DNA of 64,000 nucleotides from DASTPP01 sp035762175. Lineage in GTDB: Bacteria; Myxococcota_A; Polyangia; Polyangiales; Polyangiaceae. The stretch lies in assembly GCA_035762175.1 (NCBI GenBank), contig DASTPP010000013.1:1-64000 (forward strand), in the 5' to 3' direction. This document shows positions 1-9,300 of the stretch, piece by piece (within the stretch, counting starts at the first letter, position 1; every line of letters begins with the position of its first letter). The translations under genes and the position numbers were made by a program. A model generated the notes under the pieces. It saw only the letters and a list, made by a program, of their open reading frames with translations, ran no database searches and was not told the DNA's origin.

Positions 1-445
1 AGAGCGTCTCGGCCAGGTACCGCAGTTGCTGGCCCTTGCCCTCCAGGTACGAGGGCGGCAGCGGCCGCTCGGCCCGGCCCTCGAGCGCGACGGCCAGGCT
101 GGAGGCGGCGAGCGAAGCGATCTTGGCGCCCAGCTCCAGCAGGCGGCGCGCCTCGGCGTCGGCGCCCGTCGTGCCGTCGGAGGCGCGGTGCGTGAGCAGC
201 GCGAGCAAGGCGAGGTCCTTGTCGTGGTGGGCGGCGGCCAGCTCGTAGGCGCGCTGCACGAGCTGCCGTCGGGCGGCGGCCGGGGCGGGCGGCGGGGCGG
301 GGGCGGGGTTCGGCGGCGGGGCCGGCAGCGTGGGGCCGTCCGGGGGGCGGCCTCGGCGCGGGCGTCGCGCGGGCGGCTCATCCGGGGGGCAGCGCCCGGC
401 GCGGCGCCGCGGGCAGGTGCGGGACAAATGGGGTAGCGTTCGCAT
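1..445 (-). CDS. Hypothetical protein, C-terminus beyond the window
   Basis: This frame is open on the minus strand from an ATG at 445 to the window edge (148 codons). The start is supported by GAGGAGG about 8 bases upstream. The first 60 residues are Arg- and Pro-rich and look disordered. The rest (beginning RRQLVQRAYELAAAHHDKD) is a plausible amphipathic helical region with ordinary composition, which is why I prefer this frame to the antisense ones. I recognise no family. The gene lies upstream of, and in the same direction as, the nucleotidyltransferase-HEPN gene, separated by 269 bp, so it is probably independent of it. Confidence 0.5.
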   Translation of the reverse strand, partial: MRTLPHLSRTCPRRRAGRCPPDEPPARRPRRGRPPDGPTLPAPPPNPAPAPPPAPAAARRQLVQRAYELAAAHHDKDLALLALLTHRASDGTTGADAEARRLLELGAKIASLAASSLAVALEGRAERPLPPSYLEGKGQQLRYLAETL

Positions 446-714
446 GCTGGCGACCTCCTCGAAGGTTCGCGGGCCACGACCCCCGGGCGGTTGGCGCCGC
501 CGCGGGGGTCTCTTGTCGGTGCGGGGGCAGGGCCGCCGCGGCCGACACCACTAGCCGAAGCCGCGTGCACAGCAAGCGCGTTGACCCGAGTCCGTCCGAG
601 CGTTCCGTGCCCGCGCACGGGGGCCCGGGGTCGCCCCCGGCGGAGCCCACCTCCCCGTGGCGCGCGCGGCCGCGGGCGAGCGCCTCGCGAGGGGCGCCGT
701 CGGACCCGACGTCG

Positions 715-2019
715 TCAGCCCGGCCAGCGCCGCGTTTGTTTAAGCTGCGCGCGCACCGCCTCGAGGTCGTCGACTCCCATCGTCTCGAGCTGCGCCCGCT
801 GTCCCGGCGTCAGGTCGAGGCCGAACACCTCGCACAGGTCGAGCACCGCCGCCCGCAGCCCTTCGGCCTTGCCCTCGACCTTGCCCTCGCGCAGGCCTTC
901 GTCTCGGCCGCGCGCCTCGCCCTCGCGCAACCCCTCTTCTTTGCCCTTCGCTTCCCCCTCGCGCAGCCCCTCGGCCTTGCCGCGGGCCTCGCCCTCGCGC
1001 AGGCCCGCCTCGCGTCCCCGCAGCTCGCCCTCGCGCGCCCGCAACTCGGCCAGCTCGGCCACGTCGCGCACCCACCGCCCGAGTTCGGCCGCGTCCTCGG
1101 GCGGCGGCGGAAGGTCCGCCGGCGGCGCCTCGCCCGGGGCGGGCGGCGCGGGCAGGTCGGCGCGGACGGCGTCGGGGCCGCAGAACGAGGCGAGCTTCTC
1201 GAGGCACACCTCGCGCACGCGCGCGGCGAGCCCCAGCACCCGGTCTTGCAGGGCACCGAGTTCGGCGAGCGTGATGCGGTACGAGGGCGAGTATCGGGCG
1301 TCGATGTACGCTTTCTTCAACAAGAGGAAGAGCCGCTCGTCATCGGGGGTGCCCCGGGGCAAGGCGCCCTCGAGCCGCGGGTGCTGTTCGGCGGCGCTCG
1401 TGCCGAGCGCCTCGAGGTCATGGCTGCGCTGCTTGTAGCCCGTGAGCACCAACGCTGCGGCGTGGTAGTAGCGCTCGGCCGCCTGGTGCAAGAGGAAGGC
1501 TGCGTGGCTCAGCAAGCCGCGGCCGATGAAGTCGCGGCAGCCGTGGAAGAAGCCGCTGGCGCTCGCGAACCAGTGGGCGAAGTTCTTCTGGCCGACGTCG
1601 AGGCGCTCGGCGGGGGTGAGCGCCTTGGGCGTCGCGAGGGTGACGTGCCGGGCGTCGTAGAGGGCGACGCCCTCTTTGGCGATGTCGGCGAAGAAGTACT
1701 GCCCGATGCGGATTTCGCGGTTGACGAACGTCACGTCGTGCACGATGAGCGTGACGGGCGTGGGCGAGGCCGCCTCGCGGAAGCGCGCTTCGAGCTCGCG
1801 CCAAAAGCCGACGTCCGCCGCCTGCTTCGGGTCGTGGGTGACGGCGAGCAGGTCGAAGTCGCTCTGGTAGCCGGTCAGGGGGTCGTCGACCCAGTCGCCG
1901 CGGGCGTGGCTGCCGAACAGAACCAAGAGCCCGAGTGGCACGCGCTCGCGGAAGAGCGCGGCCAGGGCCCGGAGCTGCGCTCGCTTGTCGTCGGGCAGGT
2001 GCTCGAGCGAGGTCTTCAT
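715..2019 (-). CDS. Nucleotidyltransferase-HEPN fusion protein with C-terminal charged repeats (copy 1)
   Basis: The N-terminus is an MNT-type nucleotidyltransferase, with GSHARGD at residues 36-42 and SDFDLL at 53-58. The spacing between GS and DxD is longer than usual because of a small insert. A HEPN-like helical domain follows at about 130-260 (HQAAERYYHAAALVLTG). Next is a linker, then about five LREGEARGKAEG-like 12-residue repeats at about 330-385 and a short conserved tail ending in RRWPG. MNT/HEPN pairs are known from toxin-antitoxin and defence contexts, usually as two genes; here they are fused. The repeats resemble the charged tails of Rpn/PD-(D/E)XK transposase-like proteins. A close paralogue lies at 46478-47593. 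Enzymatic activity is inferred. Confidence 0.85.
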   Translation of the reverse strand: MKTSLEHLPDDKRAQLRALAALFRERVPLGLLVLFGSHARGDWVDDPLTGYQSDFDLLAVTHDPKQAADVGFWRELEARFREAASPTPVTLIVHDVTFVNREIRIGQYFFADIAKEGVALYDARHVTLATPKALTPAERLDVGQKNFAHWFASASGFFHGCRDFIGRGLLSHAAFLLHQAAERYYHAAALVLTGYKQRSHDLEALGTSAAEQHPRLEGALPRGTPDDERLFLLLKKAYIDARYSPSYRITLAELGALQDRVLGLAARVREVCLEKLASFCGPDAVRADLPAPPAPGEAPPADLPPPPEDAAELGRWVRDVAELAELRAREGELRGREAGLREGEARGKAEGLREGEAKGKEEGLREGEARGRDEGLREGKVEGKAEGLRAAVLDLCEVFGLDLTPGQRAQLETMGVDDLEAVRAQLKQTRRWPG

Positions 2020-2418
2020 CGGGGCGCCTCGGCGCCGAGCCTAGCAGAGCGCCCGCGGCGGCAGCGAGCGGCACGGGGCCCGGGCCGAACGGCGCGAAGG
2101 CCGTCCCGCGCCGACGGAAGGGCCGGTGCAGGGGGGCTCGCCAGCAGAGGGCGCCCCGACCTCGTGCGGCAAGGCGCCGGTCAGGGCCCGGCCCATTCCG
2201 CCGGCTGCGCTCGAGCGCGGCCACGGTTTGCCCGAGGCCGCCGTGTTCGAGAGAGCCCCGGGCACCGTCTCGGTGAGCTGGCCGGACCTGCGCGCTGGGA
2301 GCGGGTGTGCGCCCTCGTCGGGCGCGTGCCCTTCGGCGACAGGGGCCCTTCCGGGCGCGTTTCCGGTCGCCTTCGTCGGCGCGCCATTCGCGGGCACGAA
2401 AGTGTATCGGCCCGGGGG
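2020..2418. other. Gene-free stretch of about 400 bp
   Basis: This lies between the start of the nucleotidyltransferase-HEPN gene and the stop of the peptidoglycan-binding gene. Open frames here are antisense or overlapping and have no recognisable protein character. No tRNA, repeat or clear hairpin was seen. It presumably carries the promoter of the HEPN gene. Confidence 0.5.
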
Positions 2419-2895
2419 CTACGCGCACCCGTCGTCATGCACCGGCTCGTCGGGGCCCTGCGCAACGGCGGCGAAGAGCGAGATGCCCGGGTGGTAGCCC
2501 CACGGCTTCAACGCGCCGCCGGGCTCGTGGTAGTGCTCCTCGAGGCGGGCGAGGTAGCGGCCCCCTTCGACCTCGACGGGGTACTCGCTGCCGTAGGGGG
2601 CGGCGTGGTGCAGGGCGAGCAAGTGCTTGGCTTCGGCGGCGAGCGCGGGCGTGACCTCGGCGTCGCGCAGGCGCCGGAAGGGGACGAGACCGCGTCCTTC
2701 TGCGCGCCCGAGCGTGTTCGGGCCGACGATGCCATCGACGTCGAGGCATTCGCGCTCTTGGAAGGCACGCGTCGACGCGTCGGTCTGAACGCCGAAGATG
2801 CCGTCGGCCGCGCCGTCGAGCAGGCCTTGGTCGATCAAGAAGTGCTGCCAACGCTTGACGTCAGGGCCGCGCTTACTTCTCCGCAATACGCGCAT
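2419..2895 (-). CDS. Small peptidoglycan-binding-like protein
   Basis: This 158-residue protein starts at ATG 2895, chosen because GGAGAG precedes it and because residues MRVLRRSKRGPDVKRWQ begin the domain; the frame is open further upstream but reads as non-coding. Residues 5-65 match the PG_binding_1 fold, a three-helix wall-binding module (VKRWQHFL, DGIFGVQTDASTRAFQ, DGIVGPNTL). The C-terminal half (EEHYHEPGGALKPWGYHPG) is unfamiliar; its His, Glu and Trp cluster could be a metal or catalytic site. There is no signal peptide. It may be a phage-derived lysin remnant or an island cargo gene. A link to the defence genes is not shown. Confidence 0.7.
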   Translation of the reverse strand: MRVLRRSKRGPDVKRWQHFLIDQGLLDGAADGIFGVQTDASTRAFQERECLDVDGIVGPNTLGRAEGRGLVPFRRLRDAEVTPALAAEAKHLLALHHAAPYGSEYPVEVEGGRYLARLEEHYHEPGGALKPWGYHPGISLFAAVAQGPDEPVHDDGCA

Positions 2896-3221
2896 GGTTC
2901 TCTCCGGGTGGTGGGCGGAGCTTCGCGGCCCGCGTCGCCACAGAGCTCTCAAGGGAGCAAAGCCGACGCGCCCTCTCTGGGGACAGGAAACCTTCGGAAG
3001 AGTGTGCGCAGGCACGAACGAGGCGGTGGCGATCGGCGCCCGCCAGCGCGGGGCGCGATGGGCAAGGCCCGACCAGCAGGCGCGCGCGACTTCGGGGCCG
3101 ACGAGGGGAGGACAACGTGGGCAGCCGAGGGGCGGCCGGAAGGAAGGACGCCCCATTGGGCGTGGTGCCCGACCGCCGAGTCAGGCGCCGTCGCATCGCG
3201 CCTCGACCCGCTCGCCTCGGG
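2896..3221. other. Gene-free stretch of 326 bp
   Basis: This lies between two minus-strand genes, downstream of the druA-like stop and upstream of the peptidoglycan-binding gene. It should contain the end of the left operon and a promoter for the small gene. I see no convincing hairpin or coding frame. Confidence 0.4.
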
Positions 3222-5207
3222 TCAGAGCGACGGGGGCAAGTTGTCGAACAGGCTAAGCTGCATTGCAACGGGCGCGGCGGGGAGCTGGGCGGAGAGTCGG
3301 AGTTGATGCCGGGGGGACGCCTCCAAGCTCCTGAGGCACTCCTCGTGGTCGAGCCGCGACGCCAGCCACCGGGCTCTCCAGAATTCGGCGATCGCTTCGT
3401 CGTCGGAGGCATCGGCCTCCCCCGCGCCAGCGGGAATCGGGTCGACGCCCAGCAACTGCCTGCGCGCGTTCTTCGTCAAAGGGGCGAGGTAAATAATCCT
3501 CGGCGAGGCGTGGCGCACGAGGTCGGCCGCCGTGAGGCCCAGGGCGGCTAGCCCCTCGCGCAAGAGCCGCATCTTCGGGCTCTGCCCCTCTCCGAACACG
3601 AAATTGACGTTGCTGAACGACTTGCGCTGTTCGGCCAGCGCAGCGAGGTACTCTTCGGCCTCGACGCTCAGGTTCGACGCGCCGTGGCCCCGGCTACGCC
3701 CGACTTCTAGAAACGGCACGGGGGCGTCGTTGCCGCAAACCCCGGCCGGGAGGCGGACGCGGTTGTATTGCGACGAACGCTCGGGGTAGAGGCTCGTCGT
3801 GCCGAGCAGGACGAGCGGGGTCGCCTTCGCGACCTTTCTGCCCGCCATGCGGCTCGCGATGAGGCTCGGCTCGCCTTCGTAGCGGCGCCCGTACACCCGC
3901 CGAACCGACGGGCTGAGCATCATGAGGGCCGCCAGCTTCCCCCCCAGAAGGGGGCCGTAGGGCGGCGCCGCTCCGCACGTCGACAGGTCCATGATGGCCC
4001 CGGCCCCGAACCACTGCTTCACTTGGCGGAGCGCCATCGCCACGGCGCGCGCAGCCTCCGGCGCCCTCAGCGCGGTCGCGAGCGGCGCGCGGACGGCGGC
4101 GAGAACGTCGAGCACCTCGAGGAGCATCTTGGCGGCGGTCGAACGCTTCGCGACGAACAAGGGCGTTCGCGCCGCGCGCAGGAGCCCCTCCGGGCTGAGG
4201 TCGCTAGCCCGCGCTTCCGCGTCGACGCCCGCGCGGAGCCCTTCGGCGCGGGCCTCCAGCGCCTTGCCCCGGATCGCCGCCAGGTGCTCGGCGAGCGCGG
4301 GGGTGAACGCAGGAGGGTTGGCGCCGTCGAACCCCAGATCTTCCGCGTGGATTGAGGCGAGGTCGTTGCTCACCCGCGCCCGGAGGGCGGCGAGCGCCTC
4401 GTCGTCGGTGAGCTCGCCCTGCTCGATGAGGGAGAGGAGGCCTTCCACCGTCCAGCCTAGCCACTCGTCTCGGGGCGTTAGCTGGAGCACCGTGTTGCTC
4501 AGCGCCGTCAGCCCCATGACGGGGTGGTTGGGCTGCGCCGCGTCCCGGATCAGGTACTGCATCGACCGGCCGGGAGAGCGGCGGTAGCGGCTCGACCAGT
4601 AGTACCGGAAGTACCTCCATATGTCGACGAGGGGCAGCCGCGTGAAACGGTCCTGCTCGCCGGGCTCGACCAACTGCAGGTACGGGCGGCAGCACCCGCG
4701 GAGCGCCTCCGCGCGTTCTTCGCGAGGCAATCGCGCTACGGGGCGGAGACGCGAGGCGAGCGACGGGCCGTCGGCGATGAGGGGGAGCACCGTCCTCGAC
4801 GACGAAGCGGCCGGGCTGGTCTCCATGTCGCAGATGAACTCGCGGACCGGCTTGCTCGCGAACTGATCGGAGCGCCCAAAGAGAAGCTGCCGGCGCACGG
4901 CCTCCTTCGTGGCGCGTCCGCCGTCGGCTTCGTGCGGCCGAACGTAGACGTCGCGGCCGCGCGACTGGACCTCCCAACCAAGGTTCAGCAGGTCGCGAAG
5001 GACCGCCGTCGTCGCGGCGAACTCGAGCGGGAGCGGCTCCTGTGCCCGCGCCCAGCCAAGCTCGTCCTCGAGCGCGGCGACGCGCTCGGCGTCGTCGCGC
5101 GCCAGGGCCCTCGCGAGGCGCTCGATGCCGGGGGCAGGCAGGAGGGGGCGAAACGGCCGCCATTCCGCCTGGAGCTCAGAGGGCACCTCGTCGACGGGCC
5201 GCGGCAT
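3222..5207 (-). CDS. DruA-like DUF4338 protein (left operon, last gene)
   Basis: This 661-residue protein shows the pattern I associate with the Druantia protein DruA (DUF4338): SPGRSMQYLIRD followed by HPVMGLTALSN and DEWLGW near residues 210-250. Later come CGAAPPYGPLLGGKLAAL, ASRMAGR, LGTTSLYPERSSQYNR, SRGHGASNLS and FGEGQSPKMRLLREGL. DruA is required in type I Druantia anti-phage systems; its chemistry is not settled. It is the fifth gene of a tight minus-strand operon and lies 21 bp after the HhH/Fe-S gene. A paralogue with the same motifs sits at 14237-16489 in the opposite operon. The other Druantia genes (the DUF1998 helicase druE, and druB-D) are not visible nearby, so this is DruA in a different genetic setting. 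Confidence 0.8.
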   Translation of the reverse strand: MPRPVDEVPSELQAEWRPFRPLLPAPGIERLARALARDDAERVAALEDELGWARAQEPLPLEFAATTAVLRDLLNLGWEVQSRGRDVYVRPHEADGGRATKEAVRRQLLFGRSDQFASKPVREFICDMETSPAASSSRTVLPLIADGPSLASRLRPVARLPREERAEALRGCCRPYLQLVEPGEQDRFTRLPLVDIWRYFRYYWSSRYRRSPGRSMQYLIRDAAQPNHPVMGLTALSNTVLQLTPRDEWLGWTVEGLLSLIEQGELTDDEALAALRARVSNDLASIHAEDLGFDGANPPAFTPALAEHLAAIRGKALEARAEGLRAGVDAEARASDLSPEGLLRAARTPLFVAKRSTAAKMLLEVLDVLAAVRAPLATALRAPEAARAVAMALRQVKQWFGAGAIMDLSTCGAAPPYGPLLGGKLAALMMLSPSVRRVYGRRYEGEPSLIASRMAGRKVAKATPLVLLGTTSLYPERSSQYNRVRLPAGVCGNDAPVPFLEVGRSRGHGASNLSVEAEEYLAALAEQRKSFSNVNFVFGEGQSPKMRLLREGLAALGLTAADLVRHASPRIIYLAPLTKNARRQLLGVDPIPAGAGEADASDDEAIAEFWRARWLASRLDHEECLRSLEASPRHQLRLSAQLPAAPVAMQLSLFDNLPPSL

Positions 5208-5228
5208 CGTTCCGTGGGTGATGACCCA

Positions 5229-6359
5229 TCACGCCGAATGCGGCAAATTTCCGGCCGCGGCGGCCCCAGGCGCCGCGCGCAGCACCGGCAGCGAACGCCT
5301 CCTGGCGACGGGCGCCAGGCGGACCGGGCAGAGCGCCGCGACGCGCGCGTCGCAGCGCCCGCACGCGTCGGGGCGCCGGTGCATGCAGTCGTGCGGCAGC
5401 GAGCGCCGGTTGGCCGCGCTCATGAACAGGAACATCGCTTGCTGCACGATGCGCGGGTTGTCCGCCCGCAGCCGCCGGTCGAACTCACGCAGATTGATCC
5501 GGCGCGACAACTCGCGGATGTAGCCGCGCCGCGCCTCGTACGTCCCCGGGCCTCGATACCGGATGGCCGCCAGGAACAAGTCGACGTTGCTGTCCACGAC
5601 GACGAAGCGCCGCCAGTCGACGCCCGCCCACTCCTCAAGGCCGCGCGTGAGGTCCGGGTTGGTGACCAGGGACAGGAACATTGCCGAGATCTTCGCGCTG
5701 ACGCGCCACGTGCGGCTGAGGGCGGCCTCGAGCGCTTCGGCGCGCCGGGCGCGCCCCCTTGCGCCCTGGCGCGCCGCCTCGAGGAGCGCGGCCAGGTCGG
5801 CGGCGCCGGAATCCCGGACGACGAGCGCCGCCGACGTCGGGACCTTGCCGAAGTGGCCGTACCGGCGCATCCACTCCGTGTGGCGCTTGAGGGCGCACGG
5901 GACGGCGGGGTTGCTCGCGCACAGGCCGCGCTTCGTCACCGGGTGCTTCGTCAAGTCGCACCGCTCGGCGAGCGCGGTGGCCGAACTCGCGTGGGCGCAG
6001 CCGCTGGCGTCCGCGAGCTCGAGCAGGCGCCGATGGTCGGTCAACTCGGCCGCCTCGCCGGGCCCGAGCGAGCGCAGGATGGCCGCGATCTGGACGTCCT
6101 GGCGGCGCTGGAACATGGCGATCGCGACCAGCAACTTGAAGAGCGTGGCGCCGTCGCGCGCGAGCAGCGCGGCGCGGTCGATCGCGAAGGCGCCGAGGCG
6201 CGCCGGGTCGCAGAACATCGAGGCCGTGCCCGGGTCGCCGGGGCGCTCGTAGTGCGTCGCGAGGTACCACCGCACCACCGCCCGCGTCCGCGCGACTTGC
6301 CCGGGCGTCGGCGGCTCGGCGAGCCTCGGGCCCCGCCGAGCCGCGGTGGCCTTGCCCAC
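5229..6359 (-). CDS. HhH-GPD DNA-glycosylase-like protein with Fe-S-type Cys cluster
   Basis: This reads as a protein of about 376 residues. The start is uncertain: the frame is open into the upstream gene, and I chose GTG 6359, 18 bp after that gene's TAG, which suggests translational coupling. The C-terminal half has a helix-hairpin-helix-like segment (VSAKISAMFLSLV) followed by VVVDSNVDLFLAAI, which resembles the catalytic-Asp region of endonuclease III/HhH-GPD glycosylases. It ends with Cys-x7-Cys-x2-Cys-x7-Cys near the C-terminus, close to the EndoIII 4Fe-4S loop (x6-x2-x5). A second Cys group (CDLTKH, GLCASNPAVPC) lies in the middle. In this context it could recognise or cut modified DNA bases. 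The assignment is by pattern only. Confidence 0.6.
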   Translation of the reverse strand: MGKATAARRGPRLAEPPTPGQVARTRAVVRWYLATHYERPGDPGTASMFCDPARLGAFAIDRAALLARDGATLFKLLVAIAMFQRRQDVQIAAILRSLGPGEAAELTDHRRLLELADASGCAHASSATALAERCDLTKHPVTKRGLCASNPAVPCALKRHTEWMRRYGHFGKVPTSAALVVRDSGAADLAALLEAARQGARGRARRAEALEAALSRTWRVSAKISAMFLSLVTNPDLTRGLEEWAGVDWRRFVVVDSNVDLFLAAIRYRGPGTYEARRGYIRELSRRINLREFDRRLRADNPRIVQQAMFLFMSAANRRSLPHDCMHRRPDACGRCDARVAALCPVRLAPVARRRSLPVLRAAPGAAAAGNLPHSA

Positions 6360-6376
6360 GGGTGCGGGCGGCGGAG

Positions 6377-9300
6377 CTACGGCGCCCTCGCCGGCGGCGA
6401 AAGGTCCTTGAAGGGCAGGTCGCGAACCTCCGCGAGCGCACCGCCGCGGCCCTGGTTGGACAATCCCCGGCAGAGCGAGGTGTGTTTTGGCAGCGAGGCG
6501 AGCCTGCTGGTAAGCCCGTCCGCCTCGGCCTTCGAGGGTAGGCCGAAGAGCGCCCTTACGTCGGTCGCGTTCACGTCGGCCATCTGGTGCAGCACCCACG
6601 TCCCGACGAGGGGCCGGAGGGGGTCGTCGCCGCCGTTGAAGTGGTGCAAGAATTGTGTCGAGAGCACGACCCCGCACCCGAACGAGCGCCCCTGTTGCAT
6701 CACGTTCTTCAGGCTCGGCAGGCCCAGCGAAATGAAGTCGTCGGCCTCGTCGACGAAGACGAAGCGCCGCAAGGCGCGCAGGTGGTGGCTGGCCCCTGGC
6801 GGCTGCACCAGCGGCGCCTCGCCGGCGCGAAGCATGCTCCCGTAGAACGCGTTCATGAAGAAGCTCAAGACCGCCCGAATGAGCGTCGGCATGGTGCCGA
6901 GTGGCTTCAGGTTGATGACGTGTACGCCGTCAAAGAGGTTGTCGGCCTTGTCTTCTGGATCTGCCTCGGCGAAGACACGCATGTCCACGAGATCATTGAG
7001 GATAGTGCGTGGTGAGCCCTTCGCGACCTTGCGCGCCTTGACGTGTTCCAGGAGAACCCTCAGCGTCGGGAAGGGTCGCCGCCATGACGCCGGGTCGTCA
7101 TCGATAATGCCCGCCGCCTCAAAGCACGCCGTGGTCGCCTGAACCAGGTCGTCACGCTGCACCGCCCCGATACCACGTTGGATCGCCAGCATCGTGTCCG
7201 CAAATTCCCTCGGCAGCCCACGCAACATTTGCCTCGACGTGGGCCGCATCGTACGGAGCGGGTTCAGCGGGAGGTTCTCGGGCTCGAGCACCTTGGCACC
7301 CACCAGCGTCGCGAAGGGGTCGCTGGCCGTGTCCTGGTAGTCGCCCTTGTAGTCGAACACGAGGATGCCCGGCCCCTTTGCCCCGGGGTTCCGCTTGCCC
7401 TCCCAGATGAGCTGCGCGAGCAACGACTTCGTCAACTGTGTCTTCCCGGTCCCCATCGTGCCGGTGATGCCGACGTTGAAGTGGTTGACGAGGTCCGTCC
7501 GGTTGGGAAGCCACACCGCCGGCTCGCCCCGCGGCAATTGTCCGAAGATGACGCGCATCCCGTCGTCGTTCGTCGCGGCGCGTTCCTCCGCCGGCGGGCT
7601 GGCGAGTGCGCCCGGTGGCGAGGCGGCCGTCGGCGCCGGGGGACGATGGGGCGCCGGCGAGGCCGCGGACGAAGGCGTCGGCGGGCGCGCCGCTGGCTCC
7701 CCGGGCGCTTGGGCCCCCGTGGCTGCGGAAGCGGGGGCGGGGGCAGGAGCGGGAGCGGCACGTGATCCTGCCGAGACGACGGGGGGTCTCGGCGTCGTTT
7801 GCGAAGGCCTCCCCGAAGCGACCTGGGGCGGCGGCTGCGAGAGGACGCGAAACCGAACCTCGACCTGACTCCCGTCGGTCGGGGCGCCGCTGGCGTCGAG
7901 TTCCTTGCACCGAAGCGTGAAGTCGGTCTTGCGGGCCCACGGGCCCTCGACAAGGAGCCAACATTCGATCGAAAGGGCCGGCGCATCCCCCCGATCGAGG
8001 TGCCCCTCGAGCGCATGCAGCACCGGCTCCCACGCGCCGGCGCGGTGCTGCCGGCCGGCTTCAAGCCACGCGAAGCGCTGCAACGTGGCCTTGTGTCGCG
8101 CGTCGGCGGCTTCGCCGAAGCATAGCCTCAGGTGCGCGTACGTTTGGAGCGCCTGCTCCGCGAGGCGCTCCCAGTTTGGCACCACGTCAGCGGATGACCT
8201 CGCTTTCAATTCCACGACGCGGATGCCCGCGAGTCCGGTGAACTTGCCGTCCTCGCCCTGCGCGGCTTGCAAGATCAGCACGTCGGCGCGTCGTCGCGGC
8301 GCGCCCTGGGGCGCGACGGCGGCCGCCCATGCGCGGCCCTCCGGGCTATCCAAGCTGAGGGCGAGCGAGCAGCCCTCTTGGCCCTCGAGCGTCAGCATGA
8401 AGGCGCGCAGAAGCCCGAGGTTCCCTCGCAGGTCCGCGTCGTCGAAGTTTGTCTCCAGGAGACGCGAAAGGAATGATCTGCATCGTACTACGCCGAGGAC
8501 GGCGTCGCGAAGCGACGCGAGCGTCACCTCTGGCGCCCCCGGCGCGATCTCTCGGAGCCTCGCCTCGAGTTTGTCGTCGGTCAGGCCCGGGTCTGAGAGG
8601 ACAGCGACGACGTTCTCACGGCTCTCCGCGTAGCTCAGCAGGCTCGCGGCTCGCCTCGGCTCGATCGGCCACCCGCCCCGGGCGACGCGCGCCTCGACGA
8701 GGGTGCTCGGCGCGCCGGGCGGGGGGTACGAGGGATAGAGTCCGCGCCGCTTCCGGTTGTGCCCCAGCGCGTCGAGGAGGCCGTCGTAGCGCCGGAGCGT
8801 TTCATCGTCCTTCACCTCGACGTAGGCGACGTTTCCGCTGGGGCCGGGCACATAGCGAAGCGGGAGCGTCGCCGGAGCGGCTGGCGCCGACGGGAGCGGT
8901 TCGTAGGGCGTCGCGACCGAGCGCACGACGAGGTGGCATTGCGGAACGGACCCTACGTCCACCCAGCCCTTGCGCTCCAGGCTCACGCCTTCGCCCCGCG
9001 GCATCGCCGCGCATTCGGACGCGAGCGGCGGCAGCGTCTGCCCCTCCCACGCGCGAGCGGCGTCCCGCTCGGAGGTGCGCTCCTGCCAGGGGCGCGCGCC
9101 TGGATCCTCGGAGGACGCACGCCAGACCTCGAGGTGGACGCCATCCTTGAGGAGTGAGTCTTCCTCAAAGAACGCAGAGGCCCGTTCGCAAAGGGCCTCG
9201 AGCGCCTGATCGGTGCTGCCCATGTCCACGAGCGCGACACGGAGGGACGACACGAGGCCGACCGGGCGAAGCAGGTGCCAGACCGCGGCGAGCCCTTCGC

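Noticed and set aside
565..3306. Long plus-strand open frame of over 900 codons
   Set aside because: Antisense to the nucleotidyltransferase-HEPN and peptidoglycan-binding genes; Arg/Ala/Gly-rich with no family character. Long antisense frames are common at this GC level.
3222..5207. A complete type I Druantia system
   Set aside because: The DUF1998 helicase DruE and DruB-D are absent; only DruA-like proteins are present, in company with a different gene set.
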